From contig NZ_QLLN01000002.1 in the NCBI RefSeq assembly GCF_003259375.1, positions 310,001-374,000 of the forward strand: a stretch of DNA of 64,000 nt. Direction: 5' to 3'. This document shows positions 52,697 through 63,100 of the stretch, in pieces (the stretch's first letter is position 1; each line of letters begins with the position of its first letter). The position numbers and the translations under genes were made by a program. Origin of the DNA: Arenibacter echinorum (GTDB taxonomy: Bacteria; Bacteroidota; Bacteroidia; Flavobacteriales; Flavobacteriaceae). The notes under the pieces were generated by a model. The model was not told the DNA's origin. It made no database searches and saw only the letters and a program-made list of their open reading frames with translations.

Positions 52697-52816
52697 GTTA
52701 ACACATATTTTATACCATATATGGGCTTTAGATATAATAAAGTTGCACCGAAAAGACAGTTTTTATGATTAATACAACAATCCAAAATGCCTAAAAACCC
52801 AGTGTACTTTAGCTTA

Positions 52817-52859
52817 TGACCGATATCATATTTATTATCGGCAAATGCTTTTAGATTTA
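52817..52859 (+). promoter_or_regulatory. Crp/Fnr-type operator and -7 box of the UspA gene
   Basis: Site TGACCGATATCA (52817-52828) and -7 TAGATTTA (52852-52859, 5 of 6 positions), distance 29.5 nt. Predicted start 14 nt before the ATG. Confidence 0.7.
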
Positions 52860-52878
52860 ACCTATAAATAAAGTTAAC

Positions 52879-53721
52879 ATGAAGACAATACTTTACGCCT
52901 CCGATCGTACCGAAAACTCCGCAGCGGCCTTGAAATATGCATATCAATTAAGTAATCAGTTAAAGGCTTCTCTGATGGTCCTTTATGTTCATGAAATGGA
53001 TCACATTAGGGTTTCTGTTTCTCGGCCAGTGGCACAAATTGAATACCACGTAATTCAGGAGCAGACCGAAATTTTAACCAAATATTGCGAAAAGCATTTG
53101 GGCGTTACCGTAGATGGCAAAAAGATACAAGTCCAGGTAGTCCATAACGATTCGGTTTCCGATGCCATTTTGGAAAAATCCAGGGATTTTGGAACCGATA
53201 TGATCATCATAGGGAGAAAGGACAAACATACAGATCGCGGTCTATTTGTGGGCAATATAGGAAAGGGCCTTCAGGAAAAGGTTCCCTGTCCCCTACTAAT
53301 TATCCCAAATAATGTTGTGGCCAAGTCCATAAAAACTATTTTGTATGCCACAGATTTTGAGGAAGCGGATATTTTGGCTCTTAAGAAATTGGTCCCAATG
53401 GCAAAGGCACTTGGCGCCAAAATACAGATAGTACATATATCCACTGAAAAAGAATATGCTGGAAAAGAACAGATGGAGTGGTTTAAGGATATGCTTCGGC
53501 AAGAGGTTGACGATACTGCCATAGGCTTCACCCTAATTTTCTCTGACGAGATCCAGGATAAACTTAAAACCCATGCCAAGACTATTGGGGCCGATTTATT
53601 GGTACTGCTTGAACGGGAGGAAAAGGGATTTTTTCAAAAAATATTCCATATAAGCTTGGTTGCAAAAATGGAGGAACATATCAGCATCCCCTTACTGAGT
53701 TATAACGAGCTAAATTTATAG
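52879..53721 (+). CDS. Universal stress protein (tandem UspA)
   Basis: 280 residues, two UspA domains (about 1-145 and 150-280, each beginning with KTILYASD or KTILYATD). The first contains GRKDKHTDRGLFVGNIGKG near the ATP loop. Cytoplasmic stress protein. Its promoter has the site class shared by the local cluster, unlike the homologue at 19.6 kb. Confidence 0.9.
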   Translation: MKTILYASDRTENSAAALKYAYQLSNQLKASLMVLYVHEMDHIRVSVSRPVAQIEYHVIQEQTEILTKYCEKHLGVTVDGKKIQVQVVHNDSVSDAILEKSRDFGTDMIIIGRKDKHTDRGLFVGNIGKGLQEKVPCPLLIIPNNVVAKSIKTILYATDFEEADILALKKLVPMAKALGAKIQIVHISTEKEYAGKEQMEWFKDMLRQEVDDTAIGFTLIFSDEIQDKLKTHAKTIGADLLVLLEREEKGFFQKIFHISLVAKMEEHISIPLLSYNELNL

Positions 53722-53941
53722 TTTTTTCTTAAAAAGCCCTTCTGCATAAACAATATAACTCTCATGTGGTTGCCTAGGGATATTAATATGGCACTTCTTT
53801 TTCATGGTTTCCCTGCCCCTACTTTAAATGAAAAAATAGGGGTTTATGGAATAGCCTTTATGCCCGAGTTTAAGAAAACAATAACGCTTTGTTTTTTATT
53901 TTCTGCCCTTATAATTATAATTTCACCTAAAACTAAACAGC

Positions 53942-54655
53942 ATGAATAATCTAAAAAATAAAGTAGCCTATATTACAGGGGGCTCCAAGGGAATAGGATT
54001 TGGGATAGCGTCCAAATTATTGAAAGCGGGAATGAAAGTGGCCATAAGTAGCAGGCTTTTGGAGAATGCCGAAAAAGCCGCCAAAGAGCTTGGTCCGGAA
54101 GACATGGTACTTGCCATTGCCTCTGACGTATCAAAACTTGGCGACGAAAAAGCAGCGATTAAAAAGATTTTGGATAAGTGGGGAAAATTGGATGTGATGG
54201 TGGCCAATGCAGGAGTTGGACATTTTGCCCCCATAGATCAAATTTCCGACACTCTATGGCATGAGATGGTAAACACCAACCTAAACGGAGTATTTCACTC
54301 GCTAAAAGCTTCGGTAGAAGCCCTTAAGAAATCCAAAGGGTATTATATTACCGTGGCAAGTTTGGCCGGCACCAATTTCTTTGCCAATGGTGCGGGATAT
54401 AATGCCACCAAATTCGGAGTAGTAGGTTTTACCCAAGCTGCCATGTTGGATCTAAGACCCTATGATATTAAGGTCTCCACCATAATGCCAGGTTCCGTAG
54501 CCACTAATTTTAATGGCCATAAACCTTCCAAAGAGGATGCTTGGAAGATACAACCAGAAGATATTGGTGAGCTGGTTTTAGACCTCTTGAACATGAATCC
54601 AAGGACCTTGCCCAGCAAGATAGAGGTTAGACCAACGCGACCCGATAAAAAATAG
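53942..54655 (+). CDS. SDR family oxidoreductase
   Basis: 237 residues, Rossmann fold. Cofactor loop TGGSKGIGFG, NANAG-type VANAGVGHF, catalytic Ser in TVASLAG and Tyr-x3-Lys in GYNATKFG. 3-ketoacyl-ACP reductase-like, but the substrate is unknown. It is convergent with the AddB-like gene, the two stops 2 nt apart. The 61-codon frame just upstream (53764-53949) is probably not a gene. Confidence 0.88.
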   Translation: MNNLKNKVAYITGGSKGIGFGIASKLLKAGMKVAISSRLLENAEKAAKELGPEDMVLAIASDVSKLGDEKAAIKKILDKWGKLDVMVANAGVGHFAPIDQISDTLWHEMVNTNLNGVFHSLKASVEALKKSKGYYITVASLAGTNFFANGAGYNATKFGVVGFTQAAMLDLRPYDIKVSTIMPGSVATNFNGHKPSKEDAWKIQPEDIGELVLDLLNMNPRTLPSKIEVRPTRPDKK

Positions 54656-54657
54656 GG

Positions 54658-57408
54658 CTATACCTCTTTTTCGGTAAACGGCACCTCCGGATTACCAATT
54701 TCAAATATTAAAGTTTTTATGGATTCCATAAAATGGGCAATGGTTTCTTGGGTAATGAAATTATCCTTGTTTCTACTGCCCTTTTTTTCCTTTGTGGCAA
54801 ATTTGAGCAGACCCGAACTTAAATTTTTAAAAGAAATAATCCCTGCTTCAATAGTACCAATAGGTTTAATACTGTTGTACATTATGGCATAACACAACAA
54901 TTGAAAGGCTTTGCTGTAGTTGTAATCCGCAATGGCATCTTCCCAGTCCACAATTTCAACTTGAGAACTGGTTACAGTTCCCGTTTTATAGTCGATAATT
55001 CTAATAACCCCATCCTTTTCATCGATCCGATCCAATTTTCCTTTTAGGGCTACAGGGAAATCCAGCCCTGGAACATGAATATCCATTCGTAGTTTTTCTT
55101 CTACCCCCAATATCCTTATTTGATGTTGCGCCACTTCTGCCAATTCCAGTTTTAGAAAATTTTCCACATACCTAACTACCACATTATATGCAATTAGGTT
55201 TTTACCTCTGGAAATATCGCCATCTGCGAAGCTTTTCGCAAAGTGGCCAATAACTAAGGGCCTTACTTTCTTTTTCATTTCCTGCAGCATGGACTCCTCC
55301 AAATAGGTATTTAAATAAGGCTTATAGAGGTCTTCCAAGGTATCGTGTACAATTGTTCCAAAGGTATTGTTGGCAACAGTTTCCTCCACTTCTAAAATAT
55401 CGTCTATGCCCAATAGATTTCGTTTATAAAAATCTATCGGGTTTCTAATATAGTTGCTCAGGGAGGTAGGAGAAAATCCTTTAGCAGCATGCGTCTTGAT
55501 CAAATCCATAAGGCTCTCATCCTTGGCTATGGTCTGTAAAACCTTAATAGAAGGAGTAATTTCAGGGGCCGCGATTATCTCAGTGATCTCTGCCAACTTA
55601 TTTTCATCAGTTAACAGTTGGGTCAGCAACCTACTCTTCTCCCCGCCTTCCAGAACATCCGGCTCGGTATTGTACACCAAGTAGATATTTTTTGCCCGTT
55701 GCAATAAGCGATAAAAGTGATAGGTATATACGGCATCCTTTTCCTTATAGGTTGGAAGTTTGTAATATTTTTTAAGATCGAAGGGGATAAAGGAATTATT
55801 GGACTTCCCGGAAGGGAGAATACCCTCGTTAACGGAGGTTAGAATTACAGTTTCAAAATCGAGCACCCTACTTTCCAACATTCCCATTATTTGCAAGCCT
55901 TCCAAAGGTTCTCCCTGAAAATCCAGGGTTTCGTTCCTGACAATTTCCAAATAAAGACTTTCCAAGGATTTTAGGTCATTGACAAATGAGTACTGTTCTA
56001 CCATGTCCTGAAGTTGATTGAACAGGGAGTAAAACTTGTACAAGTACTCCAATCCAAGGGAATCTTTGGACAGGGCAAACCTTTCCCTAAGAATTTGGAT
56101 AATTTGATGGCATTTATTTAAAAAAACGGTTCCCGGGACCTCCTCCCGAAAAAATAGTAAACTTAGCAAATCATCGTTTCCTTCCCCTAGGGACCGTAAA
56201 TTATCAGAAGTTATAAATGCCCAATTCTTTGTTCTGATAGCTTCACTTATCCGAGTAGCCTTATTTTGTTGGTTTTCAGTACATAAAATCTGAATGTAGG
56301 GATGTGATAAAAAGTCCAGCACCTGCTGGAAATACCAGCCTTGGGAATCCTTTTTTATATGTATAGAAAGATATTGCGAAAACAAACTGGCCAAAGGAGT
56401 GCTCTTTAAGGGATATCCCATGGTGATGTTCACCATATCCAATTCCGAGGGAATAGAATTTAAAAGTGGGTTCAACAAGGTTTCATCACCCAGAACTATT
56501 GCGGTGTTTTTAAGTATATTATTGTCCTCTTTTTTAAGTTGTAATAAAAGGTTTCCTACGTACTTCGCTTGGGAAACATTTTTGGGGACGCCAACTATTT
56601 TGATATTCTTTTGGGATAAATAGTTGTTTTCCACGCCCTTTAGGGCCTTCCCCTTTAGCCAGGTCCAGGTATTTAAATGTTGCCTTATAAAGTAACCGGC
56701 GTCATGTATGGGATCTTCCACAAAATAGGTATCCCCATCCCAAAAAATGTCCGCTTTGGTATTGGCAAGTATTTCCTGAATTATGTACGATTCCGCCGTA
56801 TTTAAGGCATTAAAGCCAATGAATATATGTGTATTATTTTTGTTATTGCTTAAATAGTCCTTAAGCTGTTCACAGGCAGTACGATAAATTAGACCCTGAT
56901 GGCCTAATTTTTGGGCCTTTAGCAAATCATTGAAAGCGTTATACAGGGGTTCAAGATTATTCCAGAATTTAATGTAATTCGTTATTATTTCAGATTTTTC
57001 CTTCTGTAATGACCAATGATTTATTTCTTGGATATTGGCCAAATAGGAAAATATATCTTTGGTATCTATAAGATATCTATCTATTTCATTAAAATCCTGT
57101 AATAAGGTCTGTCCCCATTTGGAAAAGGTGTAAAAGTTATCCTTTTCGCCATATTCCATGGACGAATAGGCTTTATAAAGTGTAAAAAGCTGCTCCATAT
57201 TGGAAGCCGTCTGCAGATTGGATATTTGTTCCACAAAGCCCTCAATACTGTATATTTTTGGTGAAAAAATGGTTCTATTGGCCGTGTTGGCCAATGTGGT
57301 CCTTAAAATAGTTCCTGCCCTTTTACTGGGAAGTATTAAGATTAGGTCGTCTAAGGAGACATAGGTCTGTAATATATCATCAACTACCTGTTGGAGAAAG
57401 CTTTTCAA
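54658..57408 (-). CDS. AddB-like PD-(D/E)XK nuclease
   Basis: 916 residues. The C-terminal RecB-family nuclease motif is LKGKLDRIDEKDGVIRIIDYKTGTV (about 810), with the Asp-x-Lys core in IIDYKTG. The central region corresponds to the inactivated helicase domains of AddB (ILPSKRAGTILRT near the N-terminus), so its Walker site is degenerate. It should pair with the AddA-like helicase-nuclease at 60.2-63.3 kb in double-strand-break end resection. The two are separated by ompA and a gene-poor stretch, rather than lying adjacent as in Firmicutes. Confidence 0.85.
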   Translation of the reverse strand: MKSFLQQVVDDILQTYVSLDDLILILPSKRAGTILRTTLANTANRTIFSPKIYSIEGFVEQISNLQTASNMEQLFTLYKAYSSMEYGEKDNFYTFSKWGQTLLQDFNEIDRYLIDTKDIFSYLANIQEINHWSLQKEKSEIITNYIKFWNNLEPLYNAFNDLLKAQKLGHQGLIYRTACEQLKDYLSNNKNNTHIFIGFNALNTAESYIIQEILANTKADIFWDGDTYFVEDPIHDAGYFIRQHLNTWTWLKGKALKGVENNYLSQKNIKIVGVPKNVSQAKYVGNLLLQLKKEDNNILKNTAIVLGDETLLNPLLNSIPSELDMVNITMGYPLKSTPLASLFSQYLSIHIKKDSQGWYFQQVLDFLSHPYIQILCTENQQNKATRISEAIRTKNWAFITSDNLRSLGEGNDDLLSLLFFREEVPGTVFLNKCHQIIQILRERFALSKDSLGLEYLYKFYSLFNQLQDMVEQYSFVNDLKSLESLYLEIVRNETLDFQGEPLEGLQIMGMLESRVLDFETVILTSVNEGILPSGKSNNSFIPFDLKKYYKLPTYKEKDAVYTYHFYRLLQRAKNIYLVYNTEPDVLEGGEKSRLLTQLLTDENKLAEITEIIAAPEITPSIKVLQTIAKDESLMDLIKTHAAKGFSPTSLSNYIRNPIDFYKRNLLGIDDILEVEETVANNTFGTIVHDTLEDLYKPYLNTYLEESMLQEMKKKVRPLVIGHFAKSFADGDISRGKNLIAYNVVVRYVENFLKLELAEVAQHQIRILGVEEKLRMDIHVPGLDFPVALKGKLDRIDEKDGVIRIIDYKTGTVTSSQVEIVDWEDAIADYNYSKAFQLLCYAIMYNSIKPIGTIEAGIISFKNLSSGLLKFATKEKKGSRNKDNFITQETIAHFMESIKTLIFEIGNPEVPFTEKEV

Positions 57409-58344
57409 CTGATTATATTTTATTTTAAGTTCATAGGCAGACTACCTAGGGGCTGGGCAGCTGTAATTTGCAATAGCCCAACAATCTCCATAGTTGCCAA
57501 CAGGTATCCAGTTTTTATAGTGGCCCCTTCAACAATACAGTTGTCTGCAATTATGGGGTAATTTAATTATAATAAATAGAACATAAGCATGCACTCGGTT
57601 CCATTATGAAAGATAAAATAATTTCTGGCCAAGGTATATATAGATTAATCCCATAAGTTATTAATAAATTTGAAAAAGATAGAATTCGCTATCCCAGAGT
57701 TGATGTCTGTTCATTTTTTGCATCACCCAAAAAACGAACCAAAATCCCGATAACTATCGGGAGTAGGCTGATTTTAAATTTCTTTAAATCCACGCACTTT
57801 CCACGGCCGCACCGCCCAGGCCGATTTCACTTGGGTGAAATGCTCTATGGACGGCTACCCCCGCCCAGTGTGAAAACCACTTGATTTAAGACGAAATTGA
57901 AAATAGGCCGTTTCTTTGTTCCGTCAACCTACATAGTACCGATAAATCATAGTGCCTAATTCGGTACCGTTGAACATTGCCTGCAAAGCATGTTGTTTGG
58001 CAGGTCTTCTTCCGTGGTGGAGATGGCATGGTCGTAAAGAATTATTGAAGCCTTGGAAATAATTTAGGCCATGGCATCGTTCCCTAAAATCCCGAGATTT
58101 AAGGGACCACATAGTGAAGAAGGGTCTTTTCTTTTGTTTCGTTTTCTTTGGACAAGCAAAGAAAATGAAAGAAGAGGCTATACATGAATTTCTTTTGCCG
58201 GATTCATTATTCATAAGCTGATTCAATATTTTTTTTAAACAAATATGAATTCTTCCCTTACAGAATAACCACAGCTTTTAAATAAACCCAACAATTGGTC
58301 TAGACCCGAATATATTTTAGAAATATATCCTGTTAATATTAAAC
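57409..58344. other. Gene-poor, hairpin-rich stretch, possible dispersed repeat
   Basis: No convincing gene. Hairpins: TCCCGATA-AC-TATCGGGA (57745-57762) and ATTTCAC-TTGG-GTGAAAT (57824-57841). The stretch 57770-58230 is more GC-rich than its surroundings and contains a lysine-rich shadow frame (57924-58226, minus), typical of widespread non-coding repeats in Bacteroidota. No coding signal was accepted. Confidence 0.5.
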
Positions 58345-58370
58345 AAAAAAAGCCCCGCAATTGCGGGGCT
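58345..58370 (-). terminator. Terminator of the major OmpA gene
   Basis: Perfect 20-nt palindrome AGCCCCGCAATTGCGGGGCT followed on the minus strand by T7, 31 nt after the stop codon. Confidence 0.92.
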
Positions 58371-58400
58371 CTTAATTATAGTATTAAAACTAATTGGAAA

Positions 58401-59741
58401 TTATTTTACCAAGTTAATTTCAACTCTTCTGTTTTGAGTTCTACCAGCTGAAGTATTATTAGTAGCGATTGGCTTATCCTCACCGTAACCTACAGCAGAT
58501 AATCTGAATTGCTCAATACCTTTTTCTACTAAGAAATCTTTAACTGAAAGCGCTCTTGACTCAGATAATTTTTGGTTCAAGGAAGCACTACCTACACTGT
58601 CAGTATGACCTTCTACAGTAAATTTAGCAGTAGGATACTCTTTAAGGATAGTGATAATATCAACCATTACAGAAGTAGATTCTGCTTTGATAGAAGATTT
58701 ACCAGTATCGAACAAGATTGTTCTAGCGTATTCGTTCAATTGCTTCTGAACTTCTTCAGTAACTTCAGGACAACCTTGGTTAGCTACAGTTCCGGCAACA
58801 TCTGGACATTTATCATCTTTATCCAATACACCGTCACCATCTTTATCTTGGTAAGGACATCCTTTGTTAGCGGCAGGACCAGCTTCGTTAGGACAAGCAT
58901 CATCTTTATCAGCAACACCGTCACCGTCAGCATCTGGACAACCAGCTAAAGCAGCAAGACCAGCTTCGTTAGGACAAGCATCATCTTTATCGGCAATACC
59001 GTCACCGTCAGCATCTGGACACCCGTTCATTTCTTTAGAACCAGCTTCGTTAGGACAAGCATCTTTGCTATCCTCTATACCATCACCGTCAGCATCTGGA
59101 CATCCGTTGAAAATCTCAAGACCAGCAACTTCTGGACAAGCATCATCCTTGTCGTAGATTCCATCACCATCAGTATCAGTACCACCAAATTTGATAGCAA
59201 TACCGGCCATATGTTGGAAATGCTTAGCTAAATAATCTTCGAAAGCGTGCTTGTAACTAGACTGTAAAGTAAGACCGATGTTCTCAGTGAACCAAATGTT
59301 AAGTCCAACACCTCCATTTACGGTACCAGCACCAACTTCGTCAATCCAAGTATAACCACCACCTATTTCAATAAAAGGATCGATTACTGTACTTTTTAAG
59401 AAATTATATTTTATTGTACCATCAACAGCATAGTGAGACAAATCGTCAACACTTGTATCCCCCAATTTGTCGATACGGTTCAAAGAACCTCTTGCCCCAA
59501 TTGAGAAGCCGCTACCTACGTACTTGGAAACTCCAACATAGGAAATAGATGGAAGTATGTTCCAGTGGTCTGTTGCATTAAAGAATTCATTCCCAAAGCT
59601 GCTATAATCTTCAGTAGGGAAAACGTCGATTGCGTTAGCTCCGAAACTTACTTGCCAAGGGTTATTCTCGTCTTGCGCTTGTACGTTGTTAAAACCTACA
59701 ATAAGTAAGGCAACAACCAATAATTTGCTAAGATGTTTCAT
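58401..59741 (-). CDS. ompA: OmpA-family outer-membrane protein with TSP3 repeats
   Basis: 446 residues from [10 protein letters not shown]; a TTG two codons earlier is not needed. Signal peptide ends at VQAQ. An N-terminal eight-strand barrel (about 25-185) is followed by calcium-binding thrombospondin type 3 repeats of 27 residues ([19 protein letters not shown], 81-bp DNA repeats at 58.87-59.15 kb) and a C-terminal OmpA domain with [11 protein letters not shown] and [11 protein letters not shown]. An abundant structural porin that binds peptidoglycan. Its own strong promoter and terminator isolate it. Confidence 0.95.
   Translation of the reverse strand: MKHLSKLLVVALLIVGFNNVQAQDENNPWQVSFGANAIDVFPTEDYSSFGNEFFNATDHWNILPSISYVGVSKYVGSGFSIGARGSLNRIDKLGDTSVDDLSHYAVDGTIKYNFLKSTVIDPFIEIGGGYTWIDEVGAGTVNGGVGLNIWFTENIGLTLQSSYKHAFEDYLAKHFQHMAGIAIKFGGTDTDGDGIYDKDDACPEVAGLEIFNGCPDADGDGIEDSKDACPNEAGSKEMNGCPDADGDGIADKDDACPNEAGLAALAGCPDADGDGVADKDDACPNEAGPAANKGCPYQDKDGDGVLDKDDKCPDVAGTVANQGCPEVTEEVQKQLNEYARTILFDTGKSSIKAESTSVMVDIITILKEYPTAKFTVEGHTDSVGSASLNQKLSESRALSVKDFLVEKGIEQFRLSAVGYGEDKPIATNNTSAGRTQNRRVEINLVK
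58870..59150 (-). repeat. 81-bp coding repeats in ompA (TSP3)
   Basis: Near-identical units recur every 81 bp, for example at 58879, 58960 and 59041. They encode 27-residue Asp/Gly-rich calcium-binding repeats. Confidence 0.85.
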
Positions 59742-59757
59742 GTTCAATTTTTTAAGT

Positions 59758-60033
59758 TTAAGTGTTTATTAGCTGCAAATGTAAGTTGTTAAAAATTATT
59801 AACAAAATCATTCTCTTAATTTTTTTAACGTATTTCATACCAAAAAAGACGCATTTAAACGATATTTCATGCTGCCTCCCCCTTGCCAAAAACCCATACG
59901 GAATAACCAGAGTCCAAAAAAGCAATACCAATAAGACCTTGTAGGCAAGTTCTTGGTTAACCTTTAAGTAATACAGAAAGATTAATCCGATATGACATAA
60001 GCTTATTAGGACAACTATTTGGAATAATTCCAC
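59758..60033 (-). CDS. Possible small membrane protein
   Basis: 91 residues. The first 50 contain two plausible membrane helices ([20 protein letters not shown] and [20 protein letters not shown]). The last 40 look non-coding and overlap the ompA promoter. If real, the protein may end earlier or be a decaying gene. Only hydrophobicity supports it. Confidence 0.35.
   Translation of the reverse strand: MELFQIVVLISLCHIGLIFLYYLKVNQELAYKVLLVLLFWTLVIPYGFLARGRQHEISFKCVFFGMKYVKKIKRMILLIIFNNLHLQLINT
59776..59807 (-). promoter_or_regulatory. Canonical promoter of ompA
   Basis: On the minus strand TTTTG-N19-TACATTTG, a textbook Bacteroidota promoter. Predicted start about 30 nt before the ATG. Confidence 0.85.
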
Positions 60034-60166
60034 CTTGAATTAGACATTAAATAACATGATAGAAGACCAAAAATAGAAGTATCACAAACAATTCTGCCCC
60101 AATCAGCACCTTTAATTACCAAAATTCCCCCTCCTTGCACTGCACAGACCATGAGCTTAACCTCAT

Positions 60167-63100
60167 CTAAATGAAGTCTAGCGTAATATCCTCATTTATA
60201 TAGATAAGGATTTTATTTTCAATTTCATATCCCATAGCTTCCAAGGCGTCTGCATAGGAATAGATTTGCTCATGGTACGAGGGATTCTTTTTCCCTGTCT
60301 TATAATCTATTATGGTTGCCTTGTTATCCTTGATGACCAGCCTGTCCGGGCGGAGTACCTTCCCATTTTTGGTAAGGATATCCTGTTCATTCTTAATTAG
60401 GCTTCCCTTTAGAAAGTAGGAGGATAACTTTGGATGATCGGCAATGGCTTTTATCCTTTGCTTCATCCCAAGACTATCATCATGGCCAAGGTCTCCATTT
60501 CTAATTAGCATATCAATGGCACCGTCAATATCTTCATTGGTCTCTATGAGCCCCATCACATAATGAAGCATATTTCCTTTGCTAAGGGCTGTTCCCCTCT
60601 GCGTATCCCATAAGGCACCGGCCTTGGTCAAGATCCTAAATTCGGGTCGCTCTTTATAAGTGTACAAATGGGTTATCTTTTCCTGTTGTTCCCCTTGGCC
60701 GGTGAGCACATCCTGTATTTCAAGATTTCCGAAGCGATAACAGGTCTTGGCATCTTCCCAAAGCCCCTTTTCCTTTAAATAGTGAATAAATAATCCGGAA
60801 TAATAATTTGGTTTATGCTCCCCCTTTGGAGTAAGGTCTTTTTTGGATATAATATAGAGACCTTTAACCGCCCTGGTCAAGGCTACGTACAACAGGTTAA
60901 AGGCATCCAATTCCAATTTATGCTGTTCTTCGTTATAAATTGTTTCCGCAAGACGGCCATAGCCTATAACTTCCTGTTTTTTGTTTATTAGAATTTCCTC
61001 AAATCCTTTAAAGGAAATAGGATTTACCGGCAGCCAGAGTTTAGCATCCCGTTCTTCATATATATTGGTATTGGCAAAAGGGAAGATTACAATTGGGAAT
61101 TCCAATCCCTTGGATTTGTGTACGGTCATTATTTGAACGGCATCCACATTTTCGGGAGCGGTAATGCTTAAACTGTCCTTTTTCTTATCCCAGTAGGCCA
61201 AAAAGACTTGAGTATTGGCTCCTTCTTTTTGTTCCACCTCCAAAACAGCATCCAGGAAATAGGTTATATAGGCATCCGAACTGTTTGCCAAACCAAACTT
61301 TTTTATAGTATACTCCAAACCGTCATAAACCGAGGATTGCCCAATAATATCCACATTAAAGCCGTAGGCCCCCATTAGTAGCTGGGATACTCCATTAATA
61401 TTGGCGTTTATAAATTGATGCCTATTTTCAAGATCCTCGGAAAGAAAACTCAGTATTTCATAACACCTTTCCATTTCCGTGGGCTGAAGGCTATAATGCA
61501 ATAAATTAACCAGGAACCTTACCTTGGGGTTGCTATTTAATAATAATGTTTCAGACGAAATGATTGGGATTTTGTTCTGCATTAGAAAATCGGCCAACAG
61601 AATCCCGTGTTTCTTTTTACGGGTGAGGATGCAAACATCCTTTAGGGAATAGTTTTTTTGCAAAACCTCTTCCAAGGTTTTCATTACCAAATTACAGTAT
61701 TCCCCATCTTCTTCTTGGGATTCCTCAACATCAATAAAGGAAAGTTGTACCAAACCTCCTTTTTTATGATTATAGTCTTGACTATTGCCTTCTACAAACA
61801 ACTTATTATATACCGTATTCTCCAAAAAGGGACTAGTAACCGTAAAAAAATCGTTGTTGAATTTTATTATCTCTTCATGACTCCTATAGTTTGCTGGAAG
61901 ATTTGCCGTGGATGGCGGAAAAACAAACGGATTTTCCTTTAGATTGATAAGGTTTAGGAATTGTTCGGCCTTACCACCCCTCCAGCGGTATATGGCCTGT
62001 TTGGCATCGCCCACCAAAAGCAAGGAACCTATTTTTCCTTGATCGTCCTGACTTTCCAATGCGTTGCCTATTAATGGTATAAGGTTGTGCCATTGCATTT
62101 CGGAAGTGTCCTGAAATTCATCCACAAAATAATGACGGTACTTTTCCCCAATACGTTCATAAATAAAAGGTGCAGGCTGATCCTTTATTTCTTTGGAAAT
62201 AATACTATTGAAAGAGGAGATTGGCAAAAGATCGCGCTCCCTTTCCAGGATTTTGATTTCATGTTGAATAGCACTGAGTACAGTAAGCGGAACTATATTT
62301 TTATACGCGTTCTTAACTAAGGACAAGGCACTAAAATGGTCCTTAATCTCGTTGAACAAACCTATAAATCTAGGATGAAGTCCGTCCAGAATATCTTTAA
62401 TCCCTTGGGGACAGGTTTTGGTGTATAGGGGCTCGGTTTCAAAATTTTGTTTCCAACCCGCGTTGAAATCCATATTTAAATCTCCCGAGGCGATTTTGGC
62501 AATAAATTTTGGAAAATAGCTGGATTTAAAATTATTGAATTCCAGATCATTCTCATCAATAATATTGAGTATATCCTTTGCCCAAGCCACAATCTTTGTT
62601 TCATGGGACTGTATGTGATGTACCAATTCCTTTTTTAAATCCAAAAAATCATCGATGCCCTTGTCTTCAAGCTTTTTAAGGTGAGGAGCCTGATTTTCAT
62701 TGAACAATAAAATCCCGATCTTTTGTAGATCGAAAGCTATATCCCAACTTTTATCGTCATCAATTTTTTCCAAGGCAAAATCTATCAACACTTTGGTCAA
62801 TTGTGTATCGGCACCTGCCTTATTGATCAGTTTGGCAATGGCCTCATCCAACAATAATTTGGTATCCAGCACCACCTCAAAATTTTGTGGCAGTTTTAGA
62901 TCTTTAGCAAATGTCCTTATAAGCCTATGTGTAAATTTATCAATGGTGGAAACATCAAAAAATGCATAATTATGCAGAATTTCCTTGAGTACCTTTTTGG
63001 ATCTATTTCGCAGCGTGCTTATATCTATTCCCAACTCTTGGGAAATATCGGCCAGCATGGACGGAATCTCCTTGGTATCGGACGTTTTGCCAAAGGCAAA

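Noticed and set aside
53764-53949. 61-codon frame before the SDR gene
   Set aside because: Poor protein character, overlaps the SDR start, and no promoter or homologue that I recognise.
57924-58226. 100-codon frame on the minus strand
   Set aside because: Lysine-rich, low-complexity reading through a repeat-like region; typical of spurious frames in Bacteroidota.
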